Positions 1 to 9,226 of a stretch of 52,393 nt of DNA are shown piece by piece. Positions within the stretch are counted from its first letter, which is position 1. Every line of letters begins with the position of its first letter. The notes beneath the pieces were generated by a model, which worked only from the letters and a program-made list of their open reading frames with translations, had not been told where the DNA came from and made no database searches. Source of the DNA: Achromobacter sp. (GTDB lineage Bacteria > Pseudomonadota > Gammaproteobacteria > Burkholderiales > Burkholderiaceae_B); assembly GCA_003454835.1 (NCBI GenBank), contig DMTA01000334.1:1-52393 (forward strand), read 5' to 3'. A program made the position numbers and the translations under genes.

Positions 1-1451
<1,451 letters not shown>

Positions 1452-1462
1452 GGAGCCCTGAC

Positions 1463-1663
1463 ATGCACATCACCCTGAACGGAGACGCCCGCGAGTTCCC
1501 GCTGGACACCACGGTCAACGAATTGCTCGAAACGCTGGGCTATGCCGGCAAACGCGTGGCCGTCGAACGCAACGGCGAAATCGTGCCCAAGAGCCAGCAC
1601 GCGCAAACGGCGCTGTCGGACGGCGACCAGATCGAGATCGTCGTCGCGGTGGGCGGCGGCTGA
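1463..1663 (+). CDS. thiS: Sulfur carrier protein ThiS
   Basis: A 66-residue ubiquitin-like protein that carries sulfur as a C-terminal thiocarboxylate for thiazole synthesis in thiamine biosynthesis. It ends in VAVGGG, giving the obligatory terminal Gly-Gly, and has the beta-grasp pattern ([31 protein letters not shown]). An AGGAG Shine-Dalgarno at 1451-1455 begins inside the pip stop codon. No thiG, thiE or thiO follows: a strong terminator lies 48 bases downstream. Its partner ThiG must therefore be encoded elsewhere, perhaps upstream of trmB outside the window. I see no TPP riboswitch in the visible upstream sequence. Confidence 0.92.
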   Translation: MHITLNGDAREFPLDTTVNELLETLGYAGKRVAVERNGEIVPKSQHAQTALSDGDQIEIVVAVGGG

Positions 1664-1710
1664 ATTACGGTCACCGCAGCGCTCCGACGCCGCATCGCGA
1701 CACCCCCTTG

Positions 1711-1738
1711 AAGGCCGCTGACACCCAGCGGCCTTTTT
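1711..1738 (+). terminator. Rho-independent terminator after thiS
   Basis: Perfect 10-bp stem AAGGCCGCTG / CAGCGGCCTT (1711-1720 and 1726-1735) with a 5-base loop, followed by further T residues to 1738. It closes the trmB-pip-thiS transcript. The rest of 1739-1965 before the next gene shows no other convincing structure; a CATAAT at 1878-1883 could be a -10 box but has no good -35. Confidence 0.9.
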
Positions 1739-1965
1739 GCATTCCGCCCCACGTATGAGGGCGCTTACGCCCCCAGATACCAACGTGCTGCGAAGGTGCC
1801 AGCATTGTTGCGTAGTCTGGCAAAAGGCTAGCAACCTGTTACACCACAACCCCTCGTCGTAGGGCAAATGCGCGAGTCATAATCGTTTCTATCGCGCCGC
1901 CTTCACCCTGGAGGCGCCTTTGAGAGCACTGGTTTTCTCACCGCAATATCGATAAAGGAAACGCT

Positions 1966-2412
1966 ATGGGTCTGCTCAATTTCATTAAGGACGTTGGAGA
2001 AAAGCTCTTCGGCGCCAGCGAGGCCAAGGCCGCGACGGCAGAGGAATTGAAGAAAGAACTGGATAAGCACGGCCTGAACGCGGATGGCCTGCAAATCACG
2101 GTGGACGGCGACAAGGTCACGGTCGCGGGCCAGGCGTTGAGCACGGAAGACGCCGAGAAAATCTCGCTGGCGTTGGGCAACACCGTCGGCGTAGCGGCAG
2201 TGGACAATCAGCTGCAGGTCAAACAGGCCACGCCGGAAGCCAAGATGTACACCGTGCAGAAGGGCGACAACCTGTGGAAGATTGCCGAAGCGCAATACGG
2301 CAAGGGCCAGGGCGCCAAAAACACCCTGATTTTCGAAGCCAACAAGCCCATGCTCACCAGCCCCGACAAGATCTACCCGGGCCAGGTGCTGCGCATTCCG
2401 CCGCTGTCGTAA
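1966..2412 (+). CDS. kbp: Kbp/YgaU-like BON-LysM protein
   Basis: Small soluble protein of 148 residues matching the length and two-domain order of E. coli Kbp (YgaU), a potassium-binding protein. Residues about 20-85 form a BON domain (LQITVDGDKVTVAGQA, GVAAVDNQLQV). Residues about 95-147 form a LysM domain starting YTVQKGDNLWKIA and ending PGQVLRIP. There is no signal peptide, so a cytoplasmic location is expected as in E. coli. A good AAAGGAAA ribosome site lies 6-9 bases before the ATG. It has its own terminator and no operon partner. Confidence 0.88.
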   Translation: MGLLNFIKDVGEKLFGASEAKAATAEELKKELDKHGLNADGLQITVDGDKVTVAGQALSTEDAEKISLALGNTVGVAAVDNQLQVKQATPEAKMYTVQKGDNLWKIAEAQYGKGQGAKNTLIFEANKPMLTSPDKIYPGQVLRIPPLS

Positions 2413-2500
2413 GCGGCACCGAATTCAAACAATCCGGAGGGCACCCATGCGTTCTCCGGCTTGTGTCGCGGCGCGGCGCCCCCTGCCTGCCGCGATTGCT

Positions 2501-2530
2501 TGGCCAGACGCAATGTCTGGCCATTTTTTT
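2501..2530 (+). terminator. Rho-independent terminator after kbp
   Basis: Stem TGGCCAGAC / GTCTGGCCA (2501-2509 and 2515-2523), 5-base loop, then seven T residues (2524-2530). Only the plus strand has the T-run, so it serves kbp and not the convergent ffh. Confidence 0.92.
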
Positions 2531-2561
2531 GGAGGCGACTTTAAAGTCCTACGCTAGAAAA

Positions 2562-2645
2562 GCCGCCCCGCCGCCCGGCCGCCCGAAGGCGGGGCAGCCC
2601 CCTCGGGGGGCAGCAAGCGAGCAAAGCGAGTGCGGCGTGGGGGCC
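2562..2645. repeat. GC-rich REP-like intergenic element
   Basis: Dense nested inverted repeats of C-runs and G-runs (CGCCCGAAGGCG, GCCCCCTCGGGGGGC) followed by an AGCAAGCGAGCAAAGCGAG stretch and GGCGTGGGGGC. The style matches REP-like elements that I recall from Alcaligenaceae intergenic regions. It abuts the ffh stop codon and may protect or end the ffh transcript. I see no second copy in this window. Confidence 0.5.
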
Positions 2646-2652
2646 CTTCCTC

Positions 2653-4059
2653 CTACTTCATTCCAAACCGGCCCAGCCCCTTCATGCCGCCCATGGCGCG
2701 CATCATTTTGGCCATGCCGCCCTTTTTCATCTGCTTCATCATGCCCTGCATCTGCTCGAACTGAGCCAGCAGGCGGTTGACCTCTTGAACGGGCACGCCG
2801 GAACCCGCCGCAATGCGGCGCTTGCGCGAGGCCTTGATCAGTTCGGGCTTGGCGCGTTCGGCGGCCGTCATCGAATTCAGGATGCCTTCCGTGCGGCGAA
2901 GCTGCTTTTCCGCCTGGCCGCCCTGCAACTGGCCTGCGGCCTGCTGAAACTGAGCCGGCAGCTTTTCCAGCAGCGAGCCCATGTCGCCCAGCTTCTTCAC
3001 CTGGCCAAGCTGGTCGCGGAAGTCGTTCAGGTCGAACTTGTTGCCCGACTTGATCTTGGACGCAAGCTTCTGCGCTTCGGCGATGTCGATGTTCTTCTGC
3101 GCCTGCTCCACGAGCGAGACGATGTCGCCCATGCCCAGCACGCGCTGCGCCATGCGGTCGGGGTAGAACGGCTCGAGGCCGTCCAGCTTTTCAGACACGC
3201 CGACAAACTTGAGCGGCTTGCCGGTGACGTGGCGCACCGACAGGGCCGCACCGCCGCGGGCATCGCCGTCCAGCTTCGTCAGGACAACGCCGGTCAGGGG
3301 CAGCGCGTCAGCAAAGGCGCGCGCGGTGTTGACCGCATCCTGGCCCTGCATCGCGTCCACCACGAACAGCGTTTCCACCGGCTTGACCAGGTCATGCAGC
3401 GCGCGGATCTCGCGCATCATGGCCTCGTCGATGCCCAGGCGGCCTGCCGTATCCAGGATCAGCACGTCGTAATGATGACGGCGCGCGTGATCGACCGCGC
3501 CGCGCGCGATGTCTTCGGGTTTCTGGCTGGGATCGGACGGCAGGAAATCCACGCCGACCTGCGCGGCCACGCTCTTCAACTGGTCGATAGCGGCCGGACG
3601 GTACACGTCGGCGGACACCACCAGCACCTTTTTCTTGCCGGTCTTGCGGCCGTGCTGCGTGTGCTGTCCTTCGCTGAGCCAGCGCGCCAGCTTGCCGGTG
3701 GTGGTGGTCTTGCCGGCGCCCTGCAGGCCCGCCATGAGAATGACGGCGGGCGGCTGGACGGCCAGCGACAGTTCATTGGCGTCGGCGCCCAGGTCGCCGC
3801 CCATCAGGGCAGTCAGTTCCTTGTTGACGACGCCGACCAGCGCCTGGCCCGGGCTGAGGCTGCCGGCGACTTCTTCGCCTAGCGCCTTTTCCTTCACCCG
3901 CGCGACAAAGTCGCGAACGACCGGCAGCGCGACGTCGGCTTCCAGCAGCGCCATGCGCACTTCGCGCAGCATCTCCTGCGTATTGGCCTCGGTCAGGCGG
4001 GCTTCCCCGCGGAGCGTCTTGACGACACGCGACAGGCGTTGAGTTAGGTTATCGAGCAT
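2653..4059 (-). CDS. ffh: Signal recognition particle protein Ffh
   Basis: SRP54-type GTPase that binds 4.5S RNA and signal sequences of nascent membrane proteins and delivers ribosomes to FtsY. The 468-residue protein has the N domain (1-100), the G domain with P-loop GLQGAGKTTTTGK (about 111-123), DTAGR and TKLDGDARGG, and a Met-rich M domain ending MKQMKKGGMAKMMRAMGG. Length is normal for the family. It is divergent from the YpjD-like gene, an arrangement shared with many proteobacteria. Confidence 0.98.
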   Translation of the reverse strand: MLDNLTQRLSRVVKTLRGEARLTEANTQEMLREVRMALLEADVALPVVRDFVARVKEKALGEEVAGSLSPGQALVGVVNKELTALMGGDLGADANELSLAVQPPAVILMAGLQGAGKTTTTGKLARWLSEGQHTQHGRKTGKKKVLVVSADVYRPAAIDQLKSVAAQVGVDFLPSDPSQKPEDIARGAVDHARRHHYDVLILDTAGRLGIDEAMMREIRALHDLVKPVETLFVVDAMQGQDAVNTARAFADALPLTGVVLTKLDGDARGGAALSVRHVTGKPLKFVGVSEKLDGLEPFYPDRMAQRVLGMGDIVSLVEQAQKNIDIAEAQKLASKIKSGNKFDLNDFRDQLGQVKKLGDMGSLLEKLPAQFQQAAGQLQGGQAEKQLRRTEGILNSMTAAERAKPELIKASRKRRIAAGSGVPVQEVNRLLAQFEQMQGMMKQMKKGGMAKMMRAMGGMKGLGRFGMK

Positions 4060-4165
4060 GAGAGGCGTTTCCGCTTAAACTAGTTGATTGAACGGTGGCC
4101 GCAGGCGCGGATTCTGCGCTTTCGGGTGACGCGCACCCCAAGGCCCCATCCAGACAACGGTTTCT

Positions 4166-5008
4166 ATGTCACTCGGCATTGTATTTCACACAGCGGCTGC
4201 CTTGGCGTACGCGGTGCTCGGGGGGTCGCTTTGGATCCGCCTGGCCGGCGCCGGGGAAGTGGAACAGACCGGCAAAATCGCCCGTCTGTGCCTGCTGGGC
4301 GCGCTGGTTCTCCATGGAATCGGGCTGCAACAAGCGATGCTGGGATCCCAGCATCTGTTCATTGGATGGGCGCTAGCCCTGTCCGCCGCCATCTGGCTGG
4401 GCATGGTGGTCTTCTGGCTGGAAAGCCTGCTGGTGCGCATCGACGGCCTGCAATTGCTGCTATTGCCCGCCGCCGCCATCGCCAGCGGCCTTGCCGCCAT
4501 CTTCCCGCAGGGCCAGTTCGTGCCCCATGCCGACGACCCCTGGCTGCGTGTTCACCTCTTGATCGCCCTGGCGGCGTACGGCCTGATCACCATCGCAGCC
4601 CTGCACGCCATGATGATGGCCCTGCTGGACCGCCACCTGCATCGCCCCCTGGATGCCCCCGCCGAACGCAGCATCATCGGACGCGTGCTCGATTCGCAGC
4701 CGCCGCTGCTGGTGCAGGAACAGCTGCTTTTCCGCATTATCTGGATCGGCTTTGTCGTGCTGACGCTGGCGGTGGGCTCGGGCTCGGTCGCCTCCATGAA
4801 ACTGACCGGCAAAATTCTGCCGTTCGACCACAAGACCGTCTTCACCCTGCTGTCCTGGCTGACCTTCGGGGTGCTGCTGGCCGGCCGGCACATCTGGGGC
4901 TGGCGCGGCCGCGTCGCCCTGCGTTGGACCCTGACGGGTTTTGGTTTTTTGATTCTGGCCTACACCGGCAGCCGGTTTGTGCTGGAAATGATTCTGCATC
5001 GAGGCTGA
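4166..5008 (+). CDS. ypjD: CcsA/YpjD-like inner-membrane protein
   Basis: Integral membrane protein of 280 residues with about eight hydrophobic helices, related to the CcsA/ResC cytochrome c assembly family. The C-terminal half carries LLVQEQLLFRIIWIGF, DHKTVFTLLSWL and HIWGWRGR, which match the conserved core of this family. Its location divergent from ffh is that of E. coli ypjD. CcsA proteins handle heme for cytochrome c maturation, but the YpjD branch has no settled function, so a heme role is only inferred. The stop is one base from the next GTG start, so the small downstream gene is probably co-translated. Confidence 0.85.
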   Translation: MSLGIVFHTAAALAYAVLGGSLWIRLAGAGEVEQTGKIARLCLLGALVLHGIGLQQAMLGSQHLFIGWALALSAAIWLGMVVFWLESLLVRIDGLQLLLLPAAAIASGLAAIFPQGQFVPHADDPWLRVHLLIALAAYGLITIAALHAMMMALLDRHLHRPLDAPAERSIIGRVLDSQPPLLVQEQLLFRIIWIGFVVLTLAVGSGSVASMKLTGKILPFDHKTVFTLLSWLTFGVLLAGRHIWGWRGRVALRWTLTGFGFLILAYTGSRFVLEMILHRG

Positions 5009-5009
5009 C

Positions 5010-5276
5010 GTGGGCAAGTTGCTGTTCTGGATCGTTCTGATCATTCTGGTTCTATTCGTCGCCCGCATTGCCGGCCGCATGGCCGCGCAGCGCCAGGCCG
5101 ACGCGCAGGGCGGGCAGAAGAAAAAGGCGCAGGGCGCACAGCCCCCGCCCTCCCTGGAATCCATGGTGCGCTGCGCCCACTGCGGCATCCATCTGCCCCG
5201 CTCCGAGGCCCTGCTGCAGAACGGTCAGACCTGGTGCAGCGCTGACCACGCCCGCCTGGGCCCGGCAAAACGCTGA
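5010..5276 (+). CDS. PP0621-type small membrane-anchored zinc-motif protein
   Basis: An 88-residue protein starting at GTG, one base after the stop of the YpjD-like gene. Residues 5-25 are one hydrophobic helix, followed by a charged Gln/Lys-rich spacer. The C-terminal part has CAHCGIHLP and then WCSADH, i.e. C-x2-C ... C-x3-H, a probable zinc knuckle. This layout (TM anchor plus short zinc ribbon) matches the uncharacterised PP0621 family, commonly found beside ampD. Function unknown. Confidence 0.82.
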   Translation: MGKLLFWIVLIILVLFVARIAGRMAAQRQADAQGGQKKKAQGAQPPPSLESMVRCAHCGIHLPRSEALLQNGQTWCSADHARLGPAKR

Positions 5277-5376
5277 GCCGTTAATCCAAGGCGCAACCGC
5301 CCGCGCGGATTGCCGGATAGGGCATCCGTCGGCGGCGCGGCATAATGGGTGCCGGAATTCTCACACGCTCCCCCCT

Positions 5377-5955
5377 ATGCCTTTGCTCCTGGATCGACAT
5401 GGCTGGCTGGCGCCGGCGCCGGGCATTTCACTTCTGCGCTCGCCCAACTGCGACGCGCGTCCCGCGGGCGCGCAGGTCTCGCTTCTGGTCGTGCACAACA
5501 TCAGCCTGCCGCCGGGCCAGTTTGGTGGACCTGAAGTCGCGGGCCTCTTCCTGAACACGCTCAACTACGGCTCACACCCCTGGCTGGAACGCCTGCGCGG
5601 CTTGCGCGTGTCGGCGCACTTTTTCATCCGCCGCGACGGCCGCATCGTGCAATTCGTCTCCACCGACCGGCGTGCCTGGCACGCCGGCGTGTCGCGCTTC
5701 GCCGGCCGCGAGCGCTGCAACGACTTTTCCATCGGCATCGAACTGGAAGGCACGGACACGCTGCCCTACACTGGCGAGCAGTACGCGTCGTTGCGCCGGT
5801 TGACCCACACCCTGCGCGCGCGTTACCCCCTGGTGGCCGCTCAGGGACACGAACACATCGCTCCGGGACGCAAGACCGACCCCGGGCCGGCATTCGACTG
5901 GACGCGCTTCGCGCGCGACAGCGGCTTTGCGCGGCGGCACCTGCCGCCGGCCTGA
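5377..5955 (+). CDS. ampD: 1,6-anhydro-N-acetylmuramyl-L-alanine amidase AmpD
   Basis: Cytoplasmic zinc amidase of murein recycling; it removes the peptide from anhydroMurNAc-peptides and so keeps the inducer of AmpR-controlled beta-lactamase low. The 192-residue protein starts at the ATG at 5377. Zinc ligands by alignment with the Citrobacter enzyme are His40 (VVHNISLPP), His160 (GHEHIAPG) and Asp168 (KTDPGPAFDW). Lys166 and Glu122 (IGIELEGTD) fill the catalytic positions. No signal peptide is present, as expected for the recycling enzyme and not a secreted amidase. Confidence 0.95.
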   Translation: MPLLLDRHGWLAPAPGISLLRSPNCDARPAGAQVSLLVVHNISLPPGQFGGPEVAGLFLNTLNYGSHPWLERLRGLRVSAHFFIRRDGRIVQFVSTDRRAWHAGVSRFAGRERCNDFSIGIELEGTDTLPYTGEQYASLRRLTHTLRARYPLVAAQGHEHIAPGRKTDPGPAFDWTRFARDSGFARRHLPPA

Positions 5956-5973
5956 CCCTTTGAAGGATTGGCT

Positions 5974-6597
5974 ATGTTGAAGATCTGGGGACGCCTGACT
6001 TCCGTCAACGTTCAGAAAGTGATGCTGACCGTACGCGAGCTGGCCCTGCCGCACACCTTTGTCCAGGCTGGCGGCCCGTTCGGCGTGGTCGACACCGCCG
6101 ATTACGCGGCCAAGCTCAATCCCAACCGCCTCGTCCCCGTCATCGACGACGGCGGCTTCATCTTGTGGGAATCCAACGCTATCGTCCGCTACTTGGCGGC
6201 GCGTTACGGCGCGGGCACGCTGTGGCCCGAGGACGTCTGCCTGCGCGCCGATGCCGACCGCTGGATGGACTGGCAGGCGACCGAATGGCAGCCGGCCATG
6301 GGGCCGGCCTTTCTGGGCCTGATCCGCACCCCGGAAGACAAGCGTGACAAGGCCGCCATCGAAAACTCGATCAAACGCTCCAACGCCCGAGCGCTGATCC
6401 TTGACCAGGCCCTGCAAGGCCGCGAGTTCATTGCCGGCCGTCACCTCACCATGGGCGACATCGCGCTCGTCGCCGCCGCGCACCGCTGGCTTGCCCTGCC
6501 CATCGAACGCCCACCGACGCCCGCGCTGTCGGCGTGGTATCGACGCGTCATGATGCGCCCCGCCCCGCAAGGTGTTCTGACCTTGCCGCTGGAGTAG
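5974..6597 (+). CDS. Glutathione S-transferase family protein
   Basis: A 207-residue cytosolic GST. The thioredoxin-like N-terminal domain (1-80) has LKIWGRLTSVNVQK, the cis-proline motif NRLVPVIDDG and the glutathione gamma-glutamyl contact ESNAIVRYLA. The C-terminal domain (90-207) is helical with the N-capping GDIALV motif typical of GSTs. The ATG at 5974 has a GAAGGA ribosome site 7 bases upstream; a TTG two codons earlier lacks this spacing. Substrate unknown. Confidence 0.9.
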   Translation: MLKIWGRLTSVNVQKVMLTVRELALPHTFVQAGGPFGVVDTADYAAKLNPNRLVPVIDDGGFILWESNAIVRYLAARYGAGTLWPEDVCLRADADRWMDWQATEWQPAMGPAFLGLIRTPEDKRDKAAIENSIKRSNARALILDQALQGREFIAGRHLTMGDIALVAAAHRWLALPIERPPTPALSAWYRRVMMRPAPQGVLTLPLE

Positions 6598-6776
6598 TCG
6601 CGCCGGGTCACGCAACGCCACAGACGGGACAAATTGCAACATTCCTTCTGCGCGATTCGTGCAATTATCTAAAACCTCTAAGGCGCCTTGGCCCTTGCCC
6701 TGAGCGCCTCGTTTCAGTCTGCCGCGCTTGCCGGGGGACGGCCGCCGCCGCGGCGCCGCACGAAGAGGAGATGCAC

Positions 6777-8960
6777 GTGACCCAAGAGCCGCCAGAATCC
6801 GCAGGCCAAACGGCCCTCGACCAGGAACAACGGCAGCTTCTGCTTCTTGTCGCTTCGGGCGCCCCCACCGGGTCGTGCCTGAAAGCGCTTACAGAAGCCG
6901 TTTGCCGACTTGCGCCCGGCACACGCGCCTGCGTCCTGTTGACCAGCCCCGATCGCGTCACCGTCGGCGACGCCTATTCCACTCATCTTCCCGCCGCGAT
7001 CGCATGCCCGCTACGCGGCCTGCCGATGCACGAGGCGCTCTTTGCCACGGACGACCCGGCGATCCGCCGGGGCAACCCGGTCGAATGCCACGACATCGAA
7101 CAGTCGACGGCGTGGGCCGAGTCCTGGCGCACCATCTGCCGCGACAACGGCATCCACGCCTGCCACGCGCGTGCCGCGATGGCGCCTGACGGCACGCCGG
7201 TCGGCTGGTTTCTGCTCTGCCTGCCGCAGGTGCGTCATTGCACGCCGTGGGAACAGCGCGTCGCCGAGTTCGGCGCGCTAGCCACCAGCATCGTCGTGGA
7301 ACGCGACCGCGCCGCGGCGGATCTGCGCAACGAGGTCAACGCGCTATCCCGGCTGCAGGCACTGAGCGCCGAACTTGTCGGCCCCGGCGAATTCGAACCG
7401 CTGCTCAAGAAGATCCTGGCCGCGGCCGCCGACATTTCCGGAACGGACAAGGGCAACATCCAGATCTACGATCCGGCAAAGAACACGCTGCGCATCGCCG
7501 TGCACCAGGGCCTGAGCGCGCGCCTGGTCGAACACTTCGCGGAAGACGGCTGGGTCGCAAGCTGCGCCGAAGCCGCCCAGCACCTGGAACGGCTGGTCGT
7601 GCCCGATGTCGAGCAACTGACGGATCTGCAAGGCACGCTGGGGCTTGAGATCGTCATGGAAGACAACATCCGGTCGATCCAATGCACGCCGCTGCTCAGC
7701 CGCAGCGGCCAGCTGCTGGGCATGCTCAACAACCATTACCGCTGGCCCGGCGGCCCCACACCCGAAGCCTTGCGCTACATCGACCTGCTGGCGCGGCAGG
7801 CCGCCGAACTGCTGGAACGCCATATCGCGGAGTCCGAACTGGCGCGCGAACGGCGGCACAAGGATGAGTTCCTTGCCGTGCTGGCCCACGAGCTGCGCAA
7901 TCCGCTGGCCGCGCTGCGCAACATGCTGGAAGTGCTGAAGCGCGCCGAACGCGACCCCGGCATGACGGCGCGCGCCCGCGAAGTGATGGACCGCCAGCTG
8001 CGCCAACTGGTCAGGCTGGTCGACGACCTGCTCGACGTCAACCGCATCAATCGCGGCAAGCTGGAACTTCGCCCGACCGCCCTCACGCTCGACTCGGTTC
8101 TGCAGCATGCCGTCGAGTCGTGCAAGCCGGCCTTGGAACAGCACGGCCACCGGCTGAGACTGGTGCAGCCCGACGCGCAGATCATGCTGCACGGCGACGC
8201 CGAACGCCTGACACAGGTCTTCGGCAACCTCCTGTCCAACGCGGCCAAATACACGCCACCCGGCGGTGACATCGAACTCTTCGTCGAGCCCGGCAAGGAC
8301 AGCGTCGACATCACGGTCCGCGACAACGGGTCGGGCATTCCGCCGGATCAGCTCGACCGTATCTTCGAGATGTTCACGCAGGTCGACCGAACGCTGGAAC
8401 GCGCGCAGGGCGGACTGGGCATCGGCCTGATGCTCGTCAAACGTCTGGTTGAAATGCACGGCGGCACGGTGCACGCGCACAGCGACGGTCAAGGCAAAGG
8501 CAGCGCATTCGTCGTGCGGCTGCCGGTCACCGACATTCAGGAGGTGGCGCCGCAACTCCCCGCCGGCGCGCTGTCGCCAGTGGCAAGCAAGGTGCTCGTT
8601 GTCGATGACAACCGCGATGCGGTCGAGTCCCTGGTTGCGGTGCTCGCCATTGAAGGCCACGACGTCACCGCTGCGTACGACGGCGAAGAAGCCATCACCG
8701 TGGGCGAGCAGGTCAGACCGCAAGTGATCCTCATGGACATCGGCATGCCCGGCATGAACGGCCACGAGGCCTGCCGCCACATCCGCAACCTGGACTGGGG
8801 CCAGCGCGCCACGATTCTCGCGCTCAGCGGTTGGGGGCAGGAAGAAGACCGCCGGGCATCGATCGAAGCCGGCTTCGACGCGCATCTGGTCAAACCGGTG
8901 GATATGGACGTGTTGCTGGAGATGCTGTCGACCATCGAGCATCGCGGCGGCGCAAGGTAG
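6777..8960 (+). CDS. Hybrid sensor histidine kinase with GAF region and C-terminal receiver
   Basis: Soluble hybrid two-component kinase of about 727 residues. Residues about 25-165 and 190-340 are GAF-like sensory regions, with no membrane helix or signal peptide. The HisKA dimerisation helix carries the H-box FLAVLAHELRNPLAALRN (His about 371). The ATPase has an N-box (NLLSNAAKYTPPGG), G1 (DNGSGIP) and G2 (GLGIGLMLVKRLV). The C-terminal receiver has VLVVDDNRDA, phospho-acceptor Asp about 654 (LMDIGMPGMNG) and Lys in HLVKPVD. The GTG at 6777 lies 6 bases after AGGAG (6766-6770), so I prefer it to the ATG at 6771, which abuts the Shine-Dalgarno. No partner regulator is adjacent; output and signal are unknown. 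Confidence 0.92.
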   Translation: MTQEPPESAGQTALDQEQRQLLLLVASGAPTGSCLKALTEAVCRLAPGTRACVLLTSPDRVTVGDAYSTHLPAAIACPLRGLPMHEALFATDDPAIRRGNPVECHDIEQSTAWAESWRTICRDNGIHACHARAAMAPDGTPVGWFLLCLPQVRHCTPWEQRVAEFGALATSIVVERDRAAADLRNEVNALSRLQALSAELVGPGEFEPLLKKILAAAADISGTDKGNIQIYDPAKNTLRIAVHQGLSARLVEHFAEDGWVASCAEAAQHLERLVVPDVEQLTDLQGTLGLEIVMEDNIRSIQCTPLLSRSGQLLGMLNNHYRWPGGPTPEALRYIDLLARQAAELLERHIAESELARERRHKDEFLAVLAHELRNPLAALRNMLEVLKRAERDPGMTARAREVMDRQLRQLVRLVDDLLDVNRINRGKLELRPTALTLDSVLQHAVESCKPALEQHGHRLRLVQPDAQIMLHGDAERLTQVFGNLLSNAAKYTPPGGDIELFVEPGKDSVDITVRDNGSGIPPDQLDRIFEMFTQVDRTLERAQGGLGIGLMLVKRLVEMHGGTVHAHSDGQGKGSAFVVRLPVTDIQEVAPQLPAGALSPVASKVLVVDDNRDAVESLVAVLAIEGHDVTAAYDGEEAITVGEQVRPQVILMDIGMPGMNGHEACRHIRNLDWGQRATILALSGWGQEEDRRASIEAGFDAHLVKPVDMDVLLEMLSTIEHRGGAR

Positions 8961-9226
8961 TGGTGCGCGAGGGACTGCGCATCCGCGTCGAACACGCATA
9001 GTGCAATGCCAAGTTGCAGATCCGGGACGACGCCATCGCGCCCGGCTGCTTCCGCGCGTTCTCAGCGCCCTTTCCGACAAATATAAGAACGGTTCGATAC
9101 CCAGAAATTGGCCGTTATGACGAAATGGAAACGCATGCCATGCGAGTCCATTGCAATCCTCTGATTGCGGCGGACGCTTGCCTATAGGCGGACCTGACGC
9201 TCACCGTTGAAAGGAAAGGTCTGTCG

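Noticed and set aside
1452..1470. TPP riboswitch before thiS
   Set aside because: thiS follows pip by 11 bases; no THI-box sequence is visible before pip or in the trmB 3' part.
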